This document shows, piece by piece, positions 59,541-64,000 of a DNA stretch of 64,000 nucleotides (the stretch's first letter is position 1; each line of letters opens with the position of its first letter). Below the pieces are notes generated by a model, which had not been told where the DNA came from, searched no databases, and worked only from the letters and a program-made list of their open reading frames with translations. This stretch comes from JADKAV01 sp041393775 (GTDB taxonomy: Bacteria > Actinomycetota > Actinomycetes > S36-B12 > UBA10799), in NCBI GenBank assembly GCA_041393775.1, contig JAWKJM010000005.1, forward strand, positions 62,001 to 126,000, given 5' to 3'. The translations under genes were made by a program, and so were the position numbers.

Positions 59541-60431
59541 ATGAGATCGCGCTATGCACAAGACAAGGGCCTCACAGCGCGGATGACGGGCACCCTGTTC
59601 CTGCTGGGTCTGTTGTATGTGGTGTTCATCGGTGCCCTGATCGCCATCGGACTGAACGCTGCGTTCGTGCTGGTCCTGGCGGTCGGCTTGCTGTTCGGGC
59701 AGTGGTACTTCTCGGACAGCATCGCGCTGCACTCGATGGGCGCCCGCGAAGTCAGTGCCGAGCAGGCTCCGCAACTGCACGGGATCGTTGACCGCCTGTG
59801 CGCCATGGCGGAGATGCCCAAGCCGCGGGTTGCGATAGCCGACGTCGACATGCCCAATGCCTTCGCCACCGGACGCAGCCCGAATCGCGCGGTCGTCTGC
59901 GTCACGACCGGGTTGCTGCGCCGCCTGGACGAGGACGAACTCGAAGGAGTGCTCTCCCACGAACTGTCCCATGTGGCGCACCGTGACGTGCTGGTGATGA
60001 CCGTCGCCTCCGTGGCAGGTGTCGCAGCTGGATTCCTGACGAGGATGGCCTTGTGGGGAGGGATGAGCAACCGTCGCGATCAGAACACGGCACTGGTGGG
60101 TCTGGCGATCCTGGCCGTGTCCGTTCTGGTGTACGCCGTCAGTTTCGTGCTGACCCGGATGCTGTCCAGGTACCGGGAATTGAGCGCGGACCGGGCTGGC
60201 GCATTGCTCACGGGGCGGCCGACGGCGCTGGCCACCGCACTGCAGAAGGTGTCAGGGGACATGGCGGCGATCCCCACCCGAGACCTGCGTAAGGCGGAAG
60301 CGTTCAACGCGTTCTACTTCGCCCCGGCGCTCGCCGGCGGCAACAGTCTGGCGTCGTTGTTCGCGACCCACCCGCCCCTGGAGAAGCGGCTCGAGCAACT
60401 GGCCAAGATCTCCACGCAACTGGGGTCTTGA
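59541..60431 (+). CDS. htpX: Zinc metalloprotease HtpX (M48B)
   Basis: Membrane protease of 296 residues that clears damaged membrane proteins. An N-terminal hairpin of membrane helices (TGTLFLLGLLYVVFIGALIA and AFVLVLAVGLLFGQWYF) precedes the zinc motif VLSHELSHVAHRD (HExxH) near residue 140 and a third-ligand region SRYRELSADRAGALL. The C terminus carries ATHPPLEKRLEQL. ATG 59541 is chosen; the frame upstream lacks HtpX features. GAGAAT a few bases upstream could support an additional promoter inside the psp operon. The stop overlaps the next start (TGATG). Confidence 0.94.
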   Translation: MRSRYAQDKGLTARMTGTLFLLGLLYVVFIGALIAIGLNAAFVLVLAVGLLFGQWYFSDSIALHSMGAREVSAEQAPQLHGIVDRLCAMAEMPKPRVAIADVDMPNAFATGRSPNRAVVCVTTGLLRRLDEDELEGVLSHELSHVAHRDVLVMTVASVAGVAAGFLTRMALWGGMSNRRDQNTALVGLAILAVSVLVYAVSFVLTRMLSRYRELSADRAGALLTGRPTALATALQKVSGDMAAIPTRDLRKAEAFNAFYFAPALAGGNSLASLFATHPPLEKRLEQLAKISTQLGS

Positions 60432-60997
60432 TGGGCCTGTTCGACTCGATCATGGGCCGTAGTAGGCCGGCCCGGCCGAACCTGGACCAGTTGTTCGCGA
60501 TTCCATCTGCGGCCATCACGCTGCAGGCCAGCCTCGACGTCCTCCCGACCGGACAGGGGTCCGTCGCGTTCAGGGCCCCTGAGGGTCCGGCGTTCGCCCG
60601 GGTCGTGTCGGACATCAAGCAACTGCTCACCGCCACGTCGGACCCGGAACTGACGGTCACCCAGGATTCCTTCGGGTACACCTGGCTGACGATCTCCGCT
60701 GCTGAGATCACCGATGTGGTCAACGGGTTGCATGCGGTCAACGTTTCGATCCAGGACGCCGGCTTCGGCCCCCAGTTGCTGTGTTCGCTGGTCGGGTTCC
60801 GGCGCGCGAGCGACACCAAGCCCTTCGCGCTGGTGTACCTGTACAAGCGCGGTACGTTCTACCCGTTCGCTCCGGTCGAGGAGCCGCGCCGGGACAACAT
60901 CCTGGAAATCCAGTTGCGCGACTTGCTGGCCAACGACCTGACCGTCGAGCCAGACATGACTCGTTGGTTCCCAGTGTGGGGAGCGCCGGGTCTGTGA
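60431..60997 (+). CDS. pspAB: PspA-associated protein PspAB
   Basis: A 188-residue protein of the PspAB family, found after htpX in Psp clusters (MGLFDSIMGRSRPARPNLDQ, LTVTQDSFGYTWLTI, VYLYKRGTFYPFAPV, ILEIQLRDLLANDL). It is soluble, with no signal peptide. ATG 60431 shares an A with the htpX stop (TGATG), so translation is coupled. Its biochemical role is unknown. It ends five bases from the convergent nadA stop. Confidence 0.9.
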   Translation: MGLFDSIMGRSRPARPNLDQLFAIPSAAITLQASLDVLPTGQGSVAFRAPEGPAFARVVSDIKQLLTATSDPELTVTQDSFGYTWLTISAAEITDVVNGLHAVNVSIQDAGFGPQLLCSLVGFRRASDTKPFALVYLYKRGTFYPFAPVEEPRRDNILEIQLRDLLANDLTVEPDMTRWFPVWGAPGL

Positions 60998-61002
60998 AAC
61001 TC

Positions 61003-62202
61003 TCAGTCCTTCGGTAGAGAACCCACGCCGGGCAGCGCCAGCATCCGGTCGAGCGCGACCCGCGCCCAGCGGGCCGACTGCGGATCCACGACGATCTGGT
61101 TGACCACGCGCCCGGCCACCAGGCTCTCCAGGGCCCACACCAGGTGGGGCAGGTCGATCCGGTTCATCGTCGAGCAGTAGCAGATGGTCCTGTCCAGGAA
61201 GATGATCTGTTTGTCGGTGTGCTGTTCGGCCAGACGACGCACGAGGTTCAACTCGGTTCCGATCGCCCAGGCGGTGCCGGGTTCAGCGGCGTTGAGAGTC
61301 TGGATTATGTACTCAGTCGAACCGACATAATCGGACTTAAGCACCACTTCATGCCTACACTCAGGGTGTACTAGAACGTTAATGTTGGGGACATTTGCCC
61401 GGATCTCGTCGACACTCTCCGCGGTGAAGCGGCCATGAACGCTGCAGTGACCGCGCCACAAGATCATCTTGGCTTCGCGCAGTTGCCGGGTCGTCAGACC
61501 GCCACCGGGTTTGTGCGGATCGAACACGACGCAGTCGTCGAGGCTCATACCCAGTTCCAGCACCGCGGTATTTCGTCCCAAGTGCTGGTCAGGCAGGAAC
61601 AACACCTTCTCGCCCTGTTCGAATGCCCACCGCAACGACTGCGCCGCATTGCTCGAGGTGCAGATCGTGCCGCCATGCTCGCCGGTGAAAGCCTTGATGG
61701 CGGCCGTTGAGTTCATATAGGTGACTGGGATGGTCACACCCGCCACGCCCGCGGCCTCGAGGGTCTCCCACGCCGCGGCAACCTGATCGGCCGCGGCCAT
61801 GTCGGCCATGGAGCACCCGGCGGCCATGTCGGGCAGCACCACAAGTTGGCTGTCGGCGGTCAGGATGTCCGCGCTCTCAGCCATGAAGTGCACACCGCAG
61901 AAGACGATGTACTCGCTGTCGGGGTGCTTGGCGGCCTGCTGGGCTAGTTTGAAGGAGTCGCCGGTCACGTCGGCGAACTGGATCACCTCGTCACGCTGAT
62001 AGTGGTGACCCAGGATGTAGGCCCGGTCGCCGAGGGCTTGCTTGGCCGCCCAGGCGCGCTCGACCAGGCCGGGATCGCTCGGGGCAGGCAGGCCGCCGGG
62101 ACAGTCCACTCCCCGTTCGCTGTATGCGTCGGCTTCGTGGCCCAGTAGCAGTAGCAGCGGCGAGGGCTCAGGTTCGGTGAAAGTGTTGGCCACGTCCACC
62201 AT
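61003..62202 (-). CDS. nadA: Quinolinate synthase
   Basis: [4Fe-4S] enzyme of 399 residues that condenses iminoaspartate with dihydroxyacetone phosphate in de novo NAD synthesis. It shows the first domain GHHYQRDEVIQFADVTGDS, cluster cysteine in IVFCGVHFMAESADIL, middle MAAGCSMADMA, HPECRHEVVLKSDYVGSTEY with a second cluster ligand, and TICYCSTMNRIDL near the C terminus. ATG 62202 is chosen at the family's usual start. nadB and nadC are not in the window. The erpA-like gene beyond the IS element may help supply its cluster. Confidence 0.94.
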   Translation of the reverse strand: MVDVANTFTEPEPSPLLLLLGHEADAYSERGVDCPGGLPAPSDPGLVERAWAAKQALGDRAYILGHHYQRDEVIQFADVTGDSFKLAQQAAKHPDSEYIVFCGVHFMAESADILTADSQLVVLPDMAAGCSMADMAAADQVAAAWETLEAAGVAGVTIPVTYMNSTAAIKAFTGEHGGTICTSSNAAQSLRWAFEQGEKVLFLPDQHLGRNTAVLELGMSLDDCVVFDPHKPGGGLTTRQLREAKMILWRGHCSVHGRFTAESVDEIRANVPNINVLVHPECRHEVVLKSDYVGSTEYIIQTLNAAEPGTAWAIGTELNLVRRLAEQHTDKQIIFLDRTICYCSTMNRIDLPHLVWALESLVAGRVVNQIVVDPQSARWARVALDRMLALPGVGSLPKD

Positions 62203-62380
62203 GGTGTCACGGCCCGACGGGCGTGGCGAGACGCGTTTGCGCCGGGCGAACGTGAGACCCACCGGCCCTTGCGGTTCGCGTTCGGCCTTGCTGGACCCAC
62301 AACGTCCGGTCCGAATACGGCTGGTGAACTCGGTAGCGGCAGGAGTTGGCCGCGAGGTTAGAGATTGTGCACGAGGTTAG

Positions 62381-63564
62381 GGAAGCGCTGATAAGCGGTG
62401 CTTCTGTGGTCGGGGTCGGGTGCGGGGTCGTCTGAGGTCAGCGGTGTGGCCGTTTCGGCGGCTACTTTCGGTTGATTTCGGTGGTCTGCCCGGGTTTCGG
62501 GCAGGCTTACGCCCGGCCGTTACCCGGTCAGGGCAACGGCTCGTCCACGCATCAGCCAGTTCGCCGAGGCGAACAGCACGTGCAAATGGTTCAGGTTCTT
62601 CGCGATCCCCCGGTAGCGGGTCTTGGCGAACCCGAAGTCGCGTTTGACGATCAGGAACGGATGCTCCACCTTGGCCCGCACCGAGGCCATCCGTTCCTGC
62701 TCGGCACGGTCTGGGCCGGGCATACCGGCCAGCTGTTTCTTACGCGCGGCGACCCGGAAGTCCACGGTCGACAGATGCTGATCACCGGCGATCTCGGGAC
62801 GTTTGTCGACTCCCCGGTAGCCGGCATCGGCGTACACCACCTGATCATCGCCGCGGACCAACCGCCCCAACGCGTCCAGGTCATGAACATTGGCCGCGGT
62901 GGCGGTCACCGAATGGACGTAGCCGGTACCGGCATCCACCCCGATATGGGCCTTCATCCCGAAATACCACTGGCTGCCCTTCATCGTCGAATGCATCTGC
63001 GGGTCCCGCTCACCAGCCGCGTTCTTCGTCGACGTCGGCGCGGCCACGATCGTGGCGTCCACGATCGACCCGCCCCGCATGATCCAGCCCTGGGCATCGA
63101 AGATCTCGTTCTGCGCGGCGAACAACGCCGCGCCCAACTCGTGGCGTTCGAGCAGATGCCGGAACCCCAGCAGCGTGGTCGCGTCCGGAACCTGCTCGTC
63201 GGCGAAGTCCAACCTCATGAACCGGCGCATCGCATACGAGTCATAGACCGCGTCCTCCACCCCCTCATCGGACAGCGAGAACCACACCTGCAACAGATAC
63301 ATCCGCAGCATCGTCTCCAACGCCTTGGGCTTACGGCCCTTCTTCCCGTCGTAATAGAACGGCTCGATCAAACCCACCCACCGCTGCCACGGGATCGTGG
63401 CATCCATCGTGTCCAGGAACCGTTCACGACGCGACACCCGCCGCCGGTTGCCGTACTCCAGATCAGTGAACGAAGGCTGCTCAACACGCATCCCCCATCC
63501 TTTCGCAGCCACCACCAGCCACCACGCACACACGCCCAACAGCAAGCAGAAAATCAGTGATTCC
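62381..63564. mobile_element. IS5-family insertion sequence, 1184 bp
   Basis: Ends are imperfect inverted repeats: GGAAGCGCTGATAAGC at the left (62381) and, reading inward from the right end (63564), GGAATCACTGATTTTC. The flanking TTAG at 62377-62380 and 63565-63568 is a 4-bp target duplication. One transposase gene fills most of the element on the minus strand. The intact frame, perfect duplication and undamaged target suggest a fairly recent insertion. Confidence 0.85.
62520..63491 (-). CDS. IS5-family transposase
   Basis: DDE transposase of 323 residues. ATG 63491 starts MRVEQPSFTDLEYGNRRRVS; DUF772-like N-terminal domain (LDTMDATIPWQRWVGLIEPF, LLQVWFSLSDEGVEDAVYD); catalytic acids in SIVDATIVAAPTST, VVYADAGYRGVDKRPE and the C-terminal HPFLIVKRDFGFAKTRYRG region. 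The frame extends upstream through the inverted repeat into flanking repeat DNA, but that part is not transposase. No sign of a programmed frameshift. Confidence 0.93.
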   Translation of the reverse strand: MRVEQPSFTDLEYGNRRRVSRRERFLDTMDATIPWQRWVGLIEPFYYDGKKGRKPKALETMLRMYLLQVWFSLSDEGVEDAVYDSYAMRRFMRLDFADEQVPDATTLLGFRHLLERHELGAALFAAQNEIFDAQGWIMRGGSIVDATIVAAPTSTKNAAGERDPQMHSTMKGSQWYFGMKAHIGVDAGTGYVHSVTATAANVHDLDALGRLVRGDDQVVYADAGYRGVDKRPEIAGDQHLSTVDFRVAARKKQLAGMPGPDRAEQERMASVRAKVEHPFLIVKRDFGFAKTRYRGIAKNLNHLHVLFASANWLMRGRAVALTG

Positions 63565-63799
63565 TTAGTGAACGCACGTGTGGCTTCTCTAACCTCGTGC
63601 ACAATCTCTAACCCGAGCGATTTCCGCCCGGTGTGCCCCCGCCTGAACGGGCGCCCGGCCACGGCCGCGGATCTCTAACGTGAGCGATTTCCGCCCGGCA
63701 CTTTGCTGCCTGGTAACGCTGCTCGGCCACGGCCGCGGAAGAAGCGGTAACCGAATACCAGCGGGGCGGCCCGCACAGCACATCCCCAGCACCCCGCGG

Positions 63800-63815
63800 C
63801 TTAGGCCGACCTAAG
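63800..63815. promoter_or_regulatory. Perfect 16-bp palindrome upstream of the erpA-like gene
   Basis: CTTAGG-CCGA-CCTAAG lies 78-93 bases before the ATG at 63893. A TATGGGAAT element follows at about 63831-63839 and could be part of the promoter. It looks like an operator, but the 4-base centre does not match the 19-bp iron-box rule. The rest of the gap from 63492 holds the IS end and family B flanks. Confidence 0.4.
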
Positions 63816-63892
63816 CCAACATGTGGCAGTATGGGAATAGCGCCGCCTGGCCGGACTGTTGACAAGGGCGAACCCCCGAAAGGACATTCTTG

Positions 63893-64000
63893 ATGAGCAC
63901 CGAGACGAGCACTTCGGAATCCGAGGTCGCGACCGGCATCACGCTGACAGAGACCGCCTCGACGAAGGTTGCTGCCCTGCTTGCCCAGGAGGGCCGTGAC
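63893..64000 (+). CDS. Iron-sulfur cluster insertion protein (ErpA/HesB/IscA family), N-terminal part
   Basis: The first 36 residues are present and the frame runs off the window. After a Ser/Thr/Glu-rich start, GITLTETASTKVAALLAQEG is the beginning of the A-type carrier domain; the three cluster cysteines would be beyond the edge. AAAGGAC nine bases before the ATG is the ribosome site. The position next to nadA fits a carrier that delivers clusters to enzymes such as quinolinate synthase and lipoyl synthase. Confidence 0.82.
   Translation, partial: MSTETSTSESEVATGITLTETASTKVAALLAQEGRD

Larger units (their letters stand above)
62356..63613. repeat. Family B palindrome (copy B6) split by the IS5 element
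   Basis: The left arm is 62356-62380 and the right arm 63589-63613. The two 25-bp arms are perfect inverted copies (GGTTAGAGATTGTGC ... and GCACAATCTCTAACC). After removal of the IS and one TTAG, the loop reads TGAACGCACGTGTGGCTTCT, identical to the loop of B1. The right side continues into the CGAGCGATTTCCGCCCGG flank, which recurs again at about 63681-63700. Confidence 0.85.

Noticed and set aside
63800..63815. The erpA palindrome as an IdeR/DtxR iron box
   Set aside because: The TTAGG and CCTAA halves are separated by 4 bases rather than the 9 expected in the 19-bp iron box.
1..64000. tRNA or rRNA genes
   Set aside because: Reading through both strands I found no convincing tRNA T-loop/acceptor arrangement or rRNA core; a tRNAscan-SE and Infernal run would settle this.

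Overview
The window is high-GC DNA from the chromosome of an actinomycete (Actinomycetota). The evidence is a glnE/glnA pair, the block RDD protein - DUF4191 - lipA - lipB - SDR39U1 - E2 acyltransferase - lpd - pepA - gcvT (which I recall as the order in Mycobacterium and Streptomyces), a PspA/PspAA/HtpX/PspAB envelope-stress cluster, and many gene starts that look leaderless. I do not assign a genus. No rRNA, tRNA or CRISPR array was seen.

Layout. 1-15.6 kb: C-terminal part of GlnE, an unrecognised Rossmann-like protein, a CopA-type copper ATPase, a secreted RCC1-repeat protein, an orphan PilB/GspE-type ATPase, a K+ channel with two RCK units, an amidohydrolase and an SDR. 15.6-20.2 kb: a decayed accessory patch with a frameshifted isocitrate-lyase/PEP-mutase pseudogene, an HTH fragment, a sigma-like gene with a nonsense codon, an AbiEi/AbiEii toxin-antitoxin pair and a truncated HNH protein. 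20.3-22.2 kb: glnA with its terminator and a doubled GlnR site. 22.2-36.6 kb: a polyamine/GABA catabolic island with an eight-gene minus-strand operon (aldehyde dehydrogenase, PotD, PotA, PotB, PotC, FAD oxidase, MmsA, second PotD), plus two class-III aminotransferases and another FAD oxidase. It lies between glnA and the RDD gene, which I expect to be neighbours in relatives. 37-48.5 kb: lipoate synthesis, E2/E3 of a 2-oxoacid dehydrogenase, aminopeptidase and GcvT. 48.5-56.3 kb: a reduced CobT-like protein coupled to a P450, then a cobalamin-riboswitch-led ECF importer operon encoding two exported proteins that together resemble transcobalamin. 56.4-64 kb: aldo/keto reductase, DUF3043, the Psp cluster, nadA, an IS5-type element and the start of an ErpA/HesB protein.

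Intergenic regions carry three families of structured repeats. Family A has several copies of a GAAGGTGCG / CGCACCTTC hairpin flanked by TTGTGACGAAG-type words. Family B is a 25-bp-arm palindrome inside a larger composite element. Family C is a pair of double-hairpin repeats beside glnA. The IS5 element sits exactly in the loop side of one family B palindrome with a TTAG target duplication; removing it on paper restores a perfect palindrome.

How the genes fit together: GlnE modifies GlnA, and matching GlnR-type sites precede both glnA and the polyamine operon, which suggests that nitrogen supply controls both. The strongest candidate for an under-described system is the riboswitch-led operon at 50.7-56.3 kb, read here as a bacterial transcobalamin-like capture layer feeding an ECF importer. 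That function is inferred, not shown.
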